Source of the DNA: Burkholderiales bacterium RIFCSPLOWO2_12_FULL_65_40
Lineage (GTDB): Bacteria; Pseudomonadota; Gammaproteobacteria; Burkholderiales; Burkholderiaceae_C
Assembly: GCA_001770955.1 (NCBI GenBank)
Contig: MESL01000021.1
Location: forward strand, 35,534-99,533
Length of the DNA stretch: 64,000 bases
Direction: 5' to 3'
The notes under the pieces were generated by a model. That model was not told where the DNA came from and did no database searches. It was given only the letters and a program-made list of their open reading frames with translations. The position numbers and the translations under genes were made by a program. Each line of letters starts with the position of its first letter. Positions within the stretch are counted from its first letter, which is position 1. This document shows positions 51,759-62,836 of this stretch, piece by piece.

Positions 51759-51861
51759 CCAGTGGCCACCGCGCAAGGGCCGCCCCGCCGCGCTGGTGGC
51801 GTCCCCCCTTCCCGCGCTGCGCGCGAGAGAAGGGGGAAGGCGCGCAGCGCCACAGGGGGTT
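51759..51861 (+). repeat. Family A GC-rich intergenic repeat, copy 4 (nadC-nadA gap)
   Basis: CCGCGCAAGGGCCGCCCCGC, then GAGAGAAGGGGGAAG and CAGGGGGTTGGT, the same orientation as the accB-accC copy. It separates nadC from nadA. Confidence 0.87.
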
Positions 51862-51863
51862 GG

Positions 51864-52730
51864 TCACTCTAACTCCTGCAGGCGCATGGAAAAATCGGTC
51901 GCCTTCACATCCTTGGTCAGCGTTCCGATGGAGATGCGGTCCACGCCGGTTTCTGCAAGGGCGCGCAGGCCCGCCAAAGTCACGCCGCCCGAGATTTCCA
52001 GAATCGCACGGCCTGCATTGATGCGTACGGCCTCGCGCAGCATGGGCACGGGCATGTTGTCGAGCAGGACCATGGTGGCGCCGGCGTCCAGTGCCTCGCT
52101 CAGTTGCGCCAGCGTTTCCACCTCGATCTCGATGAACTTCGCCTGCGCTGCCACCTTCTCTGCAGCGCGCAGCACCGCCGTCACCCCGCCTGCCGCAGCG
52201 ATGTGGTTTTCCTTGATGAGCACCGCGTCGTGCAGGCCGATGCGGTGGTTGGTGCCGCCGCCCACGCGCACGGCGTATTTCTGCGCCAGGCGCAGGCCGG
52301 GCAGGGTCTTGCGCGTGTCCACGATGTGGGCGCGCGTGCCCTGCACAGCCTCGACGTAGGTGGCGGTCTTGGTGGCCACGGCGCTGAGCAGTTGCAGGAA
52401 ATTCAGCGCCGTGCGCTCCGCGCTCAGCAGCGCGCGGGCACTGGCTTCGACCTCCAGTACCACCTGATCAGGTGCGCAGCGCTGGCCCTCGGCCACGTGC
52501 CAGGTGATGCGCGCAGCGGGGTCAAGCGCGCGCAGCGCGGCGTTGGCCCAGGGGGCGCCGCAGATCACTGCGCTTTCGCGCGCGAGCACGCGGGCGCGGG
52601 CGCGACGCACGGGATCGATCAGGCCAGCGGTCAGGTCACCGCTGCCCACGTCTTCCTGCAGGGCACGCGCCACGTCCAGCAGCACCTGGGAATGCATCGA
52701 ATCGTCGGATGGGTCAGCAAAATAGGTCAT
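51864..52730 (-). CDS. nadC: Nicotinate-nucleotide pyrophosphorylase (carboxylating)
   Basis: NadC converts quinolinate and PRPP into nicotinate mononucleotide. The 288-residue protein from the ATG at 52730 (MTYFADPSDDSMHSQVLLDV) has AERTALNFLQLLSAVATKTATYV, HIVDTRKTLPGLRLAQKYAV, VGGGTNHRIGLHDAVLIKENH and ISGGVTLAGL. The long open frame upstream overlaps panB on the other strand and is not coding. It precedes nadA, so quinolinate synthesis and use are co-located. Confidence 0.97.
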   Translation of the reverse strand: MTYFADPSDDSMHSQVLLDVARALQEDVGSGDLTAGLIDPVRRARARVLARESAVICGAPWANAALRALDPAARITWHVAEGQRCAPDQVVLEVEASARALLSAERTALNFLQLLSAVATKTATYVEAVQGTRAHIVDTRKTLPGLRLAQKYAVRVGGGTNHRIGLHDAVLIKENHIAAAGGVTAVLRAAEKVAAQAKFIEIEVETLAQLSEALDAGATMVLLDNMPVPMLREAVRINAGRAILEISGGVTLAGLRALAETGVDRISIGTLTKDVKATDFSMRLQELE

Positions 52731-52744
52731 GGGCGCAAGCATAG

Positions 52745-54562
<1,818 letters not shown>

Positions 54563-54596
54563 GCTCGCCTGAGAAGGCCTGAACGCACCCGCCGCC

Positions 54597-55202
54597 ATGG
54601 ACATCCTCTTTCTGGGCATCCTGATTGCCATCGGCATCTTCATGCTGAACGCGAAACAGCAGCGCCAGCGCATCGTGCTGCTGGCCAGCTACCTGGGGCA
54701 CTACCAGATCGAGAAGCTCATGGAGAACCTCACCGAGGGCTACCTGCGCGCCCTGGGCGAGAACGACCCCGAGCGACGCGAGCAGGTCTGGAGTCTGCTG
54801 CGCACCACCGAACTGCAACTGAGTGAACAATTCACCCGCTTTGCCGCCGAATTTGCCCGTGTGGAGCCGGCCCAGGCCCGCGTCAGCACGCTGGCATTGG
54901 CCCTGCCTTTTGCCGAGCAGTGGCTGCCTGGCGCCACATTCGACATGCGCCAGGCCCTGCAAATCCACGCCCAGGGCATCGAGCGCGCCGTGCGCAACGA
55001 CGCCGGCCGCTCGCTGCGCGACAAGGCATTCACCCTGTCGGCCGAGCTGTTCCTGATGCAGCACACCTGCCACTGGTTTTGCAAGTCCAAGACCATCGCC
55101 TCGGCCCGCCTGCTGGCGCGGCACCAGACCTCGCACGAGCAGGTGCTGGACGCCGTCGCCCCCGAGACCCGCAGCGCCTACCTCGCCTTGCTGCGCGGGT
55201 AA
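54597..55202 (+). CDS. Conserved protein of unknown function with N-terminal membrane helix
   Basis: A 201-residue protein: one N-terminal hydrophobic helix at 2-18 ([17 protein letters not shown]) and a mostly helical remainder without recognisable motifs. The stretch [26 protein letters not shown] and two cysteines ([10 protein letters not shown]) stand out. It follows panC by 34 bases and ends 7 bases before rluE, so these probably share a transcript. I do not know its function. Confidence 0.7.
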   Translation: MDILFLGILIAIGIFMLNAKQQRQRIVLLASYLGHYQIEKLMENLTEGYLRALGENDPERREQVWSLLRTTELQLSEQFTRFAAEFARVEPAQARVSTLALALPFAEQWLPGATFDMRQALQIHAQGIERAVRNDAGRSLRDKAFTLSAELFLMQHTCHWFCKSKTIASARLLARHQTSHEQVLDAVAPETRSAYLALLRG

Positions 55203-55209
55203 GCGGTCC

Positions 55210-55818
55210 ATGGCGCCACCGCCCCGCCGCCCCCTCGCACGCCGTGCGTCCAAGGCGCCGCCGGCTGTGTCACGCCTGCTGCTGCTGAACAAGCCGTTTG
55301 ACGTGCTGACCCAGTTCAGCCCTGACAGCGAAGGCCGCGCCACGCTCAAGGATTTCGTCGATGTCCCCGGTGTGTACCCGGCCGGGCGCCTGGACCGCGA
55401 CAGCGAGGGCCTGCTGCTGCTGACCAACGACGGCGCCCTGCAGGCGCGCATTGCCGACCCGCGCCACAAGCTGGCCAAGACCTACTGGGTGCAGGTGGAA
55501 GGCACGCCCACCGAAGAGCAGCTGCATCAGCTGCGCGAGGGCGTGCAACTCAAGGACGGCCCCACCCTGCCCGCGCAGGCGCGAATGCTGGAAGCGCCCG
55601 CGCTGTGGGAGCGTCACCCCCCGGTGCGCTTTCGGCAAAGCATCCCCACGGCCTGGCTGGAGCTGACCATCCGCGAAGGCCGCAACCGCCAGGTGCGCCG
55701 CATGACCGCCGCCGTCGGCCTGCCCACGCTGCGCCTGGTGCGCGTGCGCATCGGCCCCTGGGAACTGGAGGGATTGGCACCCGGGGAGTGGCGCGAGATT
55801 CAGGCGCCCCCCCCCTGA
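55210..55818 (+). CDS. rluE: 23S rRNA pseudouridine synthase, RluE type
   Basis: Isomerises a uridine in 23S rRNA (U2457 in E. coli). The 202-residue protein is short and lacks an S4 domain, as in the RluE/RsuA subgroup. The catalytic motif is [18 protein letters not shown], with Asp in [15 protein letters not shown] and [16 protein letters not shown] are the other conserved motifs. The stop codon lies in the family A repeat that follows (the last residues are PPP). Confidence 0.85.
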   Translation: MAPPPRRPLARRASKAPPAVSRLLLLNKPFDVLTQFSPDSEGRATLKDFVDVPGVYPAGRLDRDSEGLLLLTNDGALQARIADPRHKLAKTYWVQVEGTPTEEQLHQLREGVQLKDGPTLPAQARMLEAPALWERHPPVRFRQSIPTAWLELTIREGRNRQVRRMTAAVGLPTLRLVRVRIGPWELEGLAPGEWREIQAPPP

Positions 55819-55912
55819 GGCCCTGCAGGCCTTCCCCCCGCTCTCGCAGCGCCATGCGCTGCGGTCAGGGAGACGCTCCGAGCGCGGCGGGGTGGCCCTT
55901 GCGCGGGAGCCC
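55807..55912 (-). repeat. Family A GC-rich intergenic repeat, copy 5 (inverted, at rluE 3' end)
   Basis: CCCCCCTGAGG, CTTCCCCCCGCTCTCG and GAGCGCGGCGGGGTGGCCCT; the same orientation as copy 2. The repeat overlaps the last codons and stop of rluE. Confidence 0.85.
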
Positions 55913-55972
55913 TGCCGTAAGCTGCTCCAGTTTCATGCGGCGTGGGCGACGCACGGCGCCATGGAGCAGTTG

Positions 55973-56995
55973 CTATGAAGCGCTGCCTCCGCCCTCGCCT
56001 TTGGGCTCGCGCTCCATCAGTGCCGCAACGGCCTCCGCAGGGCGCATTTCCCCGTCGAGCAGGGCCACCACGCCTTCGCTGATGGGCATTTCCACACCCA
56101 GGTGACGCGCGCGCTGCACCACGGTGCGGGCGCAGTACACGCCCTCGGCCACATGGCCCAGAGAGGCCACGGCCTGCGCCAATGTTTGCCCTTGCGCCAG
56201 CAGAAGGCCCACACGGCGGTTGCGCGAGAGGTCGCCGGTCGCGGTCAGCACCAGATCGCCCAGGCCCGACAGGCCCATGAAGGTGTCTACGCGGGCGCCC
56301 AGGGCCAGGCCCAGGCGCGTCATTTCGGCCAGGCCGCGCGTGATGAGGGCCGCGCGGGCGTTCAGGCCCAGTTGCAGGCCGTCGCACAGCCCGGTGGCGA
56401 TGGCCAGCACGTTCTTGACAGCGCCTCCGACCTCCACACCCACGATGTCGTCGTTGGCGTACACGCGCAGGCGGGGGCTGTGAAAGGCACGCACCAGGGC
56501 GTCGCGCACGCTGGCGTGCTCGCTGGCTGCGACCAGCGCCGTGGGTTGGGCGCGGGCCACCTCCAGCGCAAAGCTCGGGCCGCTGAGCACGCCCGCTATC
56601 AAATCGGGAGCCACCTGCGCACGCACCTCGTGCGCCAGCAGGCCAAAAGAGTCATGGTTGTCTGCAGCCGCCTCGAAGCCCTTGCACAGCCAGGCCACAG
56701 GAGCGGTGCAGCCACGCAGTTGCGCCAGCATGCCGCGCAGGCCCGCCATGGGCGTGGCGACGATGACCAGGTCGGCGGCCTGCGCCAGCGCTGCCACATC
56801 GCCACCGGCCACGGTCAGGGAGGGCGGCAGGCCGATGCCGGGCAGGTAACGCGCATTGCTGCGCACCGCCTGCATGTCGCCCACCTGCGCGGCATCACGC
56901 GCCCACAGGGTGACGGCATGGCCGGCAGGGTGAGCGGCCGCGCTGATGGCGATGGCAGTGCCCCAGGCACCGGCACCAATCACTACTATTTTCAT
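55973..56995 (-). CDS. gpsA: NAD(P)-dependent glycerol-3-phosphate dehydrogenase
   Basis: GpsA reduces dihydroxyacetone phosphate to sn-glycerol 3-phosphate for phospholipids. The 340-residue protein has the Rossmann loop [28 protein letters not shown], the catalytic-lysine region [15 protein letters not shown] and the C-terminal [19 protein letters not shown]. The last ~10 residues are polar. The ATG lies at the edge of family B repeat copy 10, which supplies the upstream GAGAAGCT. It comes after secB in transcription order. Confidence 0.96.
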   Translation of the reverse strand: MKIVVIGAGAWGTAIAISAAAHPAGHAVTLWARDAAQVGDMQAVRSNARYLPGIGLPPSLTVAGGDVAALAQAADLVIVATPMAGLRGMLAQLRGCTAPVAWLCKGFEAAADNHDSFGLLAHEVRAQVAPDLIAGVLSGPSFALEVARAQPTALVAASEHASVRDALVRAFHSPRLRVYANDDIVGVEVGGAVKNVLAIATGLCDGLQLGLNARAALITRGLAEMTRLGLALGARVDTFMGLSGLGDLVLTATGDLSRNRRVGLLLAQGQTLAQAVASLGHVAEGVYCARTVVQRARHLGVEMPISEGVVALLDGEMRPAEAVAALMEREPKGEGGGSAS

Positions 56996-57037
56996 AGCTT
57001 CTCGCGCTTACCCAGCAAGCGCTGGAGGCCAAAATGA
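56985..57037 (-). repeat. Family B repeat, copy 10, at the gpsA start
   Basis: ATTTTCATAGCTTCTCGCGC, then TTACCCAGCAAGCGCTGGAG and GCCAAAATG; the gpsA start codon and the first codons (ATGAAAATAG) lie in the repeat's AGCTAT-containing end. Confidence 0.85.
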
Positions 57038-57045
57038 CCTGGAAT

Positions 57046-57504
57046 TTACTGAGGCAGTTGCGACGAGGGCGCCTCGGCGGCCTGGGCCTGCTGCTGCTCG
57101 TACATGGCCTGGAAGTTGATCTCCGCCAGGTGCACGGGCGGGAAGCCGGCGCGGTTGATGATGTCGGCCACGTTGCCGCGCAGGTAGGGGTAGACGATCT
57201 GCGGGCAGGCAATACCGATGACGGCGCCCATCTGATCTTCGGGGACGTTGCGGATCTCGAAAATGCCGGCCTGCTTGGCTTCGACCAGGAACACGGTCTT
57301 GTCCTTGATCTTGGTGTGCACGGTGGCGGTCACGGCGATTTCAAAGATGCCTTCGGCGGCGGGGGCAGCTTCCACGCCGATCTGGATGTCCACGTTGGGC
57401 TGTTCGGCTTCCAGCAGGATGGCGGGAGAATTGGGCTGTTCGAGCGACAGATCCTTGAGGTAGACGCGCTGGATCTGGAACACGGGATTTTCTTGATCGG
57501 CCAT
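57046..57504 (-). CDS. secB: Protein-export chaperone SecB
   Basis: SecB keeps precursor proteins unfolded and hands them to SecA. From the ATG at 57504 ([20 protein letters not shown]) the protein has the usual 152 residues. Signatures are [60 protein letters not shown] and the acidic/Gln-rich tail. The open frame upstream covers a terminator and is not coding. It follows grxC and precedes gpsA, a common proteobacterial order. Confidence 0.97.
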   Translation of the reverse strand: MADQENPVFQIQRVYLKDLSLEQPNSPAILLEAEQPNVDIQIGVEAAPAAEGIFEIAVTATVHTKIKDKTVFLVEAKQAGIFEIRNVPEDQMGAVIGIACPQIVYPYLRGNVADIINRAGFPPVHLAEINFQAMYEQQQAQAAEAPSSQLPQ

Positions 57505-57553
57505 GGTAGTGAAGTCTTTCAGCTCAAACCGGGCCCCGCACGGTGCGGGGTCC

Positions 57554-57594
57554 ACAAAACAAAACCCGCTGCGAAAAACCGTTCCCGCAGCAGG
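57554..57594 (-). terminator. Terminator between grxC and secB
   Basis: On the minus strand the arms CCTGCTGCG and CGCAGCGGG (9 pairs, one G-U, 12-base loop) are followed by TTTTGTTTTG. A further CCCCGCA-CGG-TGCGGGG hairpin at 57534-57550 lies in the secB leader. Confidence 0.8.
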
Positions 57595-57608
57595 CACATG
57601 GGGCAGGA

Positions 57609-57869
57609 TTATGCAGCGCCCAGCAAAGGGGTCAGGCCTCCCCGCGCATCGAGGGCCATCAGATCGTCGCAGCCGCCCACATGCGTGTCACCGATGAAAA
57701 TCTGCGGCACGGTGCGCCGGCCGGTGATCTCCATCATGTGTGTACGGGCCGCGGGGTCGGTGTCGATGCGGATTTCCTCGATCTGCTCCACGCCCCGGGC
57801 CTTGAGCACCTGCTTGGCGCGGGTGCAGTAGGGACAGACGGCGGTGGTGTACATCTTGACGGTTTGCAT
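57609..57869 (-). CDS. grxC: Glutaredoxin 3
   Basis: An 86-residue glutaredoxin that reduces disulfides and glutathione mixed disulfides in the cytoplasm. The active site is CPYC (C12/C15), with the cis-proline region [16 protein letters not shown] and GCDDL. The order rhodanese-grxC-secB-gpsA on the minus strand is typical of Betaproteobacteria. It starts 12 bases after the rhodanese stop. Confidence 0.95.
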   Translation of the reverse strand: MQTVKMYTTAVCPYCTRAKQVLKARGVEQIEEIRIDTDPAARTHMMEITGRRTVPQIFIGDTHVGGCDDLMALDARGGLTPLLGAA

Positions 57870-57881
57870 GGGGAACCCTTT

Positions 57882-58289
57882 TCAGGCTTTCTCGACCGGC
57901 AGGCCGGCCTCTTTCCAGGACTTGAGGCCGCCGGCCAGCACCTGGGCCTTTTCGTAACCCAGCTTGCGCGCGATGACGGCCGCGCGGGCAGCGCGCCCGC
58001 CACTGGCGCACACCATGACCACGGGCACGGCCTTGTTTTTCACGACGCTGGGCAAGCGCGCCTCGAGTTCATCGAGCGGCACATTCTTGGCGCCACCTGC
58101 ATGCCCGGCGGCGAACTCATCGGCCCCGCACACGTCGATCAGCACGGCCTTTTCGCGGTTGATCAGCAAGACCGCATTGGCCGCCGTCAGCCCGCCAAAG
58201 CTGGCCCCCCGCAGCGCGGGCACCAGCAGCATGGAGCCCGAGGCGAGCGCGAGAACAAACAAATACCAGTTGTCGACGAAGAATTTCAC
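57882..58289 (-). CDS. Membrane-anchored rhodanese-like protein
   Basis: A 135-residue protein with one N-terminal membrane helix (MKFFVDNWYLFVLALASGSM) and a rhodanese domain. The active-site loop is VCASGGRAARAAV with the catalytic cysteine. I use the GTG at 58289, which follows AAGGAATAAC, a good ribosome-binding site; the GTG at 58313 is less likely. Rhodaneses transfer sulfur or sense thiols; no substrate is known. It starts the rhodanese-grxC pair and is divergent from gpmA. Confidence 0.85.
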   Translation of the reverse strand: MKFFVDNWYLFVLALASGSMLLVPALRGASFGGLTAANAVLLINREKAVLIDVCGADEFAAGHAGGAKNVPLDELEARLPSVVKNKAVPVVMVCASGGRAARAAVIARKLGYEKAQVLAGGLKSWKEAGLPVEKA

Positions 58290-58297
58290 GTTATTCC

Positions 58298-58327
58298 TTG
58301 GGTTGGCAAACACCGCGATTTTAGAAT
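58298..58327 (+). promoter_or_regulatory. Candidate sigma-70 promoter of gpmA
   Basis: TTGGGT (58298-58303) and TAGAAT (58322-58327) are separated by 18 bases and lie about 30 bases before the gpmA ATG. The -35 match is modest. Confidence 0.35.
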
Positions 58328-58360
58328 GATGGGTTTTGACCCGCTGCCACTAGGGAAACC

Positions 58361-59104
58361 ATGCACAAACTCGTTCTGATCCGCCACGGCGAATCCACCT
58401 GGAACCTGGAAAACCGCTTCACCGGCTGGACCGATGTGGACCTCACTCCCACCGGAGTCTCCCAGGCCATGTCGGCCGGCAAGCTGCTCAAGGCCGAGGG
58501 TTACGAGTTCGACCTGTGCTACACCAGCGTGCTCAAGCGCGCCATCCACACCCTGTGGTATGCCCTGGACGAAATGGACCGCACCTGGCTGCCGGTGCAG
58601 AAGAGCTGGCGCCTGAACGAGCGCCATTACGGCGCACTGCAGGGCTTGAACAAGGGTGAAACCGCCCAGAAGTACGGTGACGAGCAGGTGCTGGTGTGGC
58701 GCCGCAGCTACGACGCCCCGCCCCCGGCCCTCGAAGCAGGCGACCCGCGCTGCGAGCGTGGCGACCGCCGCTACGCCGACCTCGACCCGGCCCAGGTGCC
58801 GCTGACCGAGTGCCTGAAGGACACTGTGGCGCGCGTGCTGCCCTTCTGGAACGACACCATGGCCCCGGCCATCCGCTCGGGCCAGCGCATCTTGGTGGCG
58901 GCGCACGGCAACTCGATCCGGGCGCTGGTGAAGTACCTCGACAACATCTCCGACGGCGACATCGTCGGCCTGAACATTCCCAACGGCATTCCGCTGGTAT
59001 ATGAGCTGGACGCCGACCTCAAGCCCATCCGCCACTACTATCTGGGGGATGCGGAAGCGGCTGCCCGGGCTGCCGCCGCCGTGGCATCGCAGGGCAAGGC
59101 GTAA
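58361..59104 (+). CDS. gpmA: 2,3-bisphosphoglycerate-dependent phosphoglycerate mutase
   Basis: GpmA interconverts 3- and 2-phosphoglycerate in glycolysis. The 247-residue protein has the catalytic phosphohistidine motif [18 protein letters not shown] (H11), [20 protein letters not shown] and the second His in [15 protein letters not shown]. The length matches E. coli GpmA. It is divergent from the rhodanese gene and 118 bases upstream of ctpA. Confidence 0.97.
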   Translation: MHKLVLIRHGESTWNLENRFTGWTDVDLTPTGVSQAMSAGKLLKAEGYEFDLCYTSVLKRAIHTLWYALDEMDRTWLPVQKSWRLNERHYGALQGLNKGETAQKYGDEQVLVWRRSYDAPPPALEAGDPRCERGDRRYADLDPAQVPLTECLKDTVARVLPFWNDTMAPAIRSGQRILVAAHGNSIRALVKYLDNISDGDIVGLNIPNGIPLVYELDADLKPIRHYYLGDAEAAARAAAAVASQGKA

Positions 59105-59222
59105 AGCTGCGGTAAAGCAGCGCAGAAAAAGGCCCCGTGGACCAAAAGTGAGCGCCCGCGCGGGAACCTGCGCGGGCCCGGCCCCTTCCAAGGTGTATAT
59201 TGAGTTGGCTAAAGGGATTCGT

Positions 59223-60662
59223 ATGGGCCAGAAACTGAAAATTGCAGGTTGGGTGTCGGTCGGCGCGCTGGCCGGGGCACTGACCACCGTGTCGCTGCAG
59301 ACCGTGGCGCGCGGCGCCATGACGCCGCTGCCGCTGGAGGAAATCCAGCAGCTCTCGGCCGTTTTCGGCCTGGTCAAGACCGATTACGTCGAGCCGGTGG
59401 ACGACAAGAAGCTGATCACCGACGCCATCTCCGGCATGGTCGCCAGCCTCGATCCACATTCGCAGTACTTCGACAAGAAGTCCTTCACCGAATTCCGCGA
59501 AGGCACCACGGGCCGTTTTGTCGGTGTGGGCATCGAAATCACCCAGGAAGACGGTCTCATCAAGGTGGTCTCGCCCATCGAGGGTTCGCCCGCGTTCCGC
59601 GCCGGCCTCAAGACCAACGACCTCATCACCAAGATTGACGACACCGCCGTCAAGGGCCTGAGTCTGAGCGAAGCCGTCAAGCGCATGCGCGGCGAGCCCA
59701 ACACCAAGGTCACGCTGACCATCTTCCGCAAGGATGAAAACCGCACCTTTGCCGTGACCATCACGCGCGAAGAGATCAAGACACAGTCCGTCAAAGGCAA
59801 GATGATCGAGCCCGGCTACGGCTGGATCCGCCTCTCGCAGTTCCAGGAACGCACGGTGGACGATTTCGTGCGCAAGGCCGAAGAGCTGTACAAGCAGGAT
59901 CCCAAGCTCAAGGGCCTGGTGCTCGACCTGCGCAACGACCCGGGCGGCCTGCTCGATGCGGCCGTGGCCATCTCCGCCGCCTTCCTTCCGCCCGACGTGA
60001 CCGTGGTTTCCACCAACGGCCAGCTGGCCGAAAGCAAGGCCACGTTCAAGGCCTCGCCCGACTTCTACGCCCGCCGGGGCAGTGGCGACCCGCTCAAGCG
60101 CCTGCCCGCCGCCCTCAAGAGCGTCCCGCTGGTGGTGTTGGTGAACGAAGGCTCGGCCTCGGCCAGCGAGATCGTGGCCGGCGCACTGCAGGACCACAAG
60201 CGCGCCACCATCATGGGCAGCCAGACCTTCGGCAAGGGCTCGGTGCAGACCGTGCGCCCCCTCGGCCCCGACACCGGCATCAAGCTGACCACCGCGCGCT
60301 ACTACACGCCCAGCGGCAAATCGATCCAGGCGCGCGGCATCGTTCCGGATGTGATGCTGGACGAAACCGCCGAAGGCAGCCCCTTCGCGGCCCTGCGCAT
60401 GCGCGAGGCCGACCTCGAAAAGCACCTGGGCAATGGCCAGAGTGAGGAAAAGAAGGACCCGGAACGCGAGAAGGCCCGCGAGGAAGCCCGCAAGCGCCTG
60501 GAAGAAGAAGCCAAGAAGCCCGTGGCCGACCGCAAGCTGCCCGAGTTCGGCACCGACAAGGACTTCCAGCTCGCCCAGGCACTAAACCACCTGCGCGGCA
60601 AGCCCGTGCTGGTCAGCAAGACCCAGACCGAGCGCAAGGAAGAGAAGAAAGAAACGCCGTAA
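59223..60662 (+). CDS. ctpA: C-terminal processing S41 protease
   Basis: A periplasmic serine protease of the CtpA/Prc family that trims C-termini of envelope proteins. The 479-residue protein has an N-terminal signal or anchor (IAGWVSVGALAGALTTVSLQ) and a PDZ domain at ~90-180 (GVGIEITQEDGLIKVVSPIEGSPAFRAGL). The S41 core with Ser in NEGSASASEIVAG and Lys in QTFGKGSVQT follows. The C-terminal ~60 residues are very charged (EEKKDPEREKAREEARKRL). The ATG at 59223 has AAAGGG at a good distance. A terminator follows the gene. Confidence 0.95.
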   Translation: MGQKLKIAGWVSVGALAGALTTVSLQTVARGAMTPLPLEEIQQLSAVFGLVKTDYVEPVDDKKLITDAISGMVASLDPHSQYFDKKSFTEFREGTTGRFVGVGIEITQEDGLIKVVSPIEGSPAFRAGLKTNDLITKIDDTAVKGLSLSEAVKRMRGEPNTKVTLTIFRKDENRTFAVTITREEIKTQSVKGKMIEPGYGWIRLSQFQERTVDDFVRKAEELYKQDPKLKGLVLDLRNDPGGLLDAAVAISAAFLPPDVTVVSTNGQLAESKATFKASPDFYARRGSGDPLKRLPAALKSVPLVVLVNEGSASASEIVAGALQDHKRATIMGSQTFGKGSVQTVRPLGPDTGIKLTTARYYTPSGKSIQARGIVPDVMLDETAEGSPFAALRMREADLEKHLGNGQSEEKKDPEREKAREEARKRLEEEAKKPVADRKLPEFGTDKDFQLAQALNHLRGKPVLVSKTQTERKEEKKETP

Positions 60663-60685
60663 GCTGCGGCCTTCCTCCCGCCCAC

Positions 60686-60714
60686 AAGGGCCGGTTACGT
60701 ACCGGCCCTTTTTT
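60686..60714 (+). terminator. Rho-independent terminator after ctpA
   Basis: A perfect 10-bp stem (AAGGGCCGGT / ACCGGCCCTT), loop TACGT, then TTTT. It ends 11 bases before the moeB start at 60726. Confidence 0.93.
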
Positions 60715-60725
60715 CTGCCCCTACC

Positions 60726-61490
60726 ATGACCGACGACCAGCTCCTGCGCTACTCCCGCCACATCCTGCTCAATGAAGTGGGCATCGAAGGGCAGGAGCGC
60801 ATTCTGGCCGCGCACGCGCTCATCATTGGCGCAGGCGGGCTCGGTTCGCCCGCTGCCCTGTACCTGGGATCGGCCGGCGTGGGGCACCTCACGCTGGTAG
60901 ACCATGACGTGGTGGACCTGACCAACCTGCAGCGCCAGATCGCCCACACCCAGGACCGCGTGGGCCAGCCCAAGGTGGCATCGGCCGCCCAGGCGGTGCG
61001 CGCCATCAACCCCGAGGCTCAACTCACCTGCATCCAGGAACGCGCTGACACGGCCCTGCTCGACACACTGGTGCCCCGCGCCACCGTGGTGCTTGACTGC
61101 AGCGACAACTACACCACGCGCCAGGCCGTCAATGCCGCCTGCGTGCGCCATGGCAAACCACTGGTGGCGGGCGCGGTGATTCGCTTTGACGCGCAGATCA
61201 CGGTGGTGGATCCGCGCGACGCCCAGTCTCCCTGCTATGCCTGCATCTTCGACCCGCAGGCCCGGTTCGATGAGGTCGCCTGCTCCACGATGGGCGTGTT
61301 CGCGCCCCTGGTGGGCGTGGTGGGCGCCCTGCAGGCCGCCGAAGCGCTCAAGCTGGTGACAGGCGTAGGGCACTCGCTGGCGGGGCGCCTGCTGATGCTG
61401 GACGGGCGCAGCATGGAATGGAGCAATCTGCGCACCACGCGCAACCCGGCCTGCCCGGTGTGCGGACTGTCGCACGGACACATCGGGTAG
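60726..61490 (+). CDS. moeB: MoeB/ThiF-family adenylyltransferase
   Basis: Activates the C-terminal Gly-Gly of a ubiquitin-like sulfur carrier (MoaD or ThiS) by adenylation. The 254-residue protein has the nucleotide loop IIGAGGLGSPAALYLGSAGVG, LVDHDVVDLTNLQRQIAHT, DCSDNYTTRQAVNAAC and the zinc cysteines CYAC and CPVCG. Family members are hard to separate; MoeB and ThiF are both possible. It stands alone after the ctpA terminator. Confidence 0.9.
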   Translation: MTDDQLLRYSRHILLNEVGIEGQERILAAHALIIGAGGLGSPAALYLGSAGVGHLTLVDHDVVDLTNLQRQIAHTQDRVGQPKVASAAQAVRAINPEAQLTCIQERADTALLDTLVPRATVVLDCSDNYTTRQAVNAACVRHGKPLVAGAVIRFDAQITVVDPRDAQSPCYACIFDPQARFDEVACSTMGVFAPLVGVVGALQAAEALKLVTGVGHSLAGRLLMLDGRSMEWSNLRTTRNPACPVCGLSHGHIG

Positions 61491-61595
61491 GAATCGGCCT
61501 ACGGCCACTGCGTGTCTGCGCTGGCACAATCAGCGTCGAACCTTCCGTACAGTGGACGCTTAGGGTCTCCCTCCCTCCGTCCGGCCCCCCACTGA

Positions 61596-61994
61596 ATGCC
61601 TCCCGTGAAGCTCAAAACCTACATCGTTGAAGACAACGCCACCATCCGCGAAAACCTCATCGGTACGCTGGAGGAGCTTGCATTCATCGAAGCGGTGGGC
61701 GTGGCCGACACAGAGGATGGAGGCAAGCACTGGCTGACAGAGCATCCGGCAGAGTGGGACCTGGCCATCGTCGATCTGTTCCTGCGCCAGGGAAGCGGCC
61801 TGGGCGTGTTGGCGGCCTGCCAGAAGCGCCTGCCCCACCAGCGCATGGTGGTGCTCAGTAATTACGCCACGCCCGATGTCCGCATGCGCTGCGCGCAACT
61901 GGGCGTTGATGCGGTTTTTGACAAATCCAACGAGATCGACGCGCTCATCGACTACTGCATCGCCCAGAGCAACAGCCTGTCCGAAACGCCATGA
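61596..61994 (+). CDS. Stand-alone receiver-domain response regulator
   Basis: A 132-residue CheY-like single receiver: acidic pocket E/D in YIVEDNATI, phospho-acceptor Asp in LAIVDLFLRQGSG, Thr/Ser site VVLSNYAT and Lys in VFDKSNEID. No output domain is present, so it must act by protein contact, in phosphorelay or as a sink. The neighbouring NarL-type regulator and CHASE3 kinase suggest a common pathway. It is convergent with the regulator at 62059-62691. Confidence 0.87.
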   Translation: MPPVKLKTYIVEDNATIRENLIGTLEELAFIEAVGVADTEDGGKHWLTEHPAEWDLAIVDLFLRQGSGLGVLAACQKRLPHQRMVVLSNYATPDVRMRCAQLGVDAVFDKSNEIDALIDYCIAQSNSLSETP

Positions 61995-62058
61995 GATGAA
62001 ACGCCCCTCTGTGGCGCTGCGGGTTCTCCCCTGCCCCCACGATCGCCGGGGGCGCAGA

Positions 62059-62691
62059 TCAGTCGATCAGCCGGTTCTTGAGGGCGTAGTAAGTCAGGTC
62101 GCTGTTCGACGCCAGGCCCATCTTCTCCATCAGGCGCGTGCGGTAGGTGCTCACGGTCTTGACGCTCAGCGAGAGCGACTTGGCAATGTCCCCCGCCGTC
62201 TCCCCACGTGCCAGTTTCAGGAACACCTGAAACTCGCGTTCGGAGAGCTGCTCATGCACGGGCGCGTCATCCTTGCGGTTCAATTGCTGCGCCAGCAACT
62301 CGGCCACGCCGGGTGTGACATAACGCCGCCCCAGCGCGATGGTGCGGATAGCCTCGACGATTTCCTTAGGGTCGCACTCCTTGTTCAGGTAGCCGCTCGC
62401 ACCCTGGCGAATCATGCTGATGGCGTAGTGCTCCTCGGGGTAACCACTGAGGATCAGGATGCCCATCTTCGGCGCCTTGGCGCGCAGCATGGCCAGCGCG
62501 TCCAGCCCGCTCTGCCCGGGCATGGCCAGGTCCATGAGCAGCACATCGACCTCGGCGTTGCGGATCAGGTCAATGGCCTCGCGTCCGTTGGCTGCCTCCC
62601 CGACCACGCGCAAATCCACATGCTCGGACAGGAACTGTCGCAGCCCCGAGCGCACAATTGCATGGTCATCCACGATGCCGACATTGATCAT
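62059..62691 (-). CDS. NarL/FixJ-family response regulator (LuxR-type HTH)
   Basis: A 210-residue DNA-binding regulator. The receiver domain ~1-120 (IVDDHAIVRSGL, phospho-acceptor Asp in LLMDLAMPGQSG, Lys in YLNKECDP) is followed by a LuxR HTH at ~145-205 (LSEREFQVFLKLARGETAGDIAKSLSLSVKTVSTYRTRLMEKMGL). I use the ATG at 62691 (MINVGIVDDH). It is divergent from the histidine kinase gene, with a palindrome at 62749-62763 between them as a possible operator. Confidence 0.92.
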   Translation of the reverse strand: MINVGIVDDHAIVRSGLRQFLSEHVDLRVVGEAANGREAIDLIRNAEVDVLLMDLAMPGQSGLDALAMLRAKAPKMGILILSGYPEEHYAISMIRQGASGYLNKECDPKEIVEAIRTIALGRRYVTPGVAELLAQQLNRKDDAPVHEQLSEREFQVFLKLARGETAGDIAKSLSLSVKTVSTYRTRLMEKMGLASNSDLTYYALKNRLID

Positions 62692-62748
62692 TGAGCATTC
62701 TCTCCGCGTACAGCCGTGCTGTCCGCATGGATGTTGTCTGGTTGCCAC

Positions 62749-62763
62749 CTTGCCTCAGGCAAG
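62749..62763. promoter_or_regulatory. Palindrome CTTGCCT-C-AGGCAAG between regulator and kinase
   Basis: A perfect 7-bp inverted repeat with one central base lies between the divergent regulator and kinase genes. It could bind the NarL-type regulator; that is inference from position and symmetry. Confidence 0.5.
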
Positions 62764-62836
62764 CCCATGGGGCCCCGAGGCAGGATGGGCCCATTATGCT
62801 GATTTGCGCATTCCGCGCTGACTACCGGGAAATGCC

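Noticed and set aside
59140-59190. GC-rich inverted repeat GCCCGCG / CGCGGGC before ctpA as a gpmA terminator
   Set aside because: No T tract follows on either strand, so it is not called a terminator.
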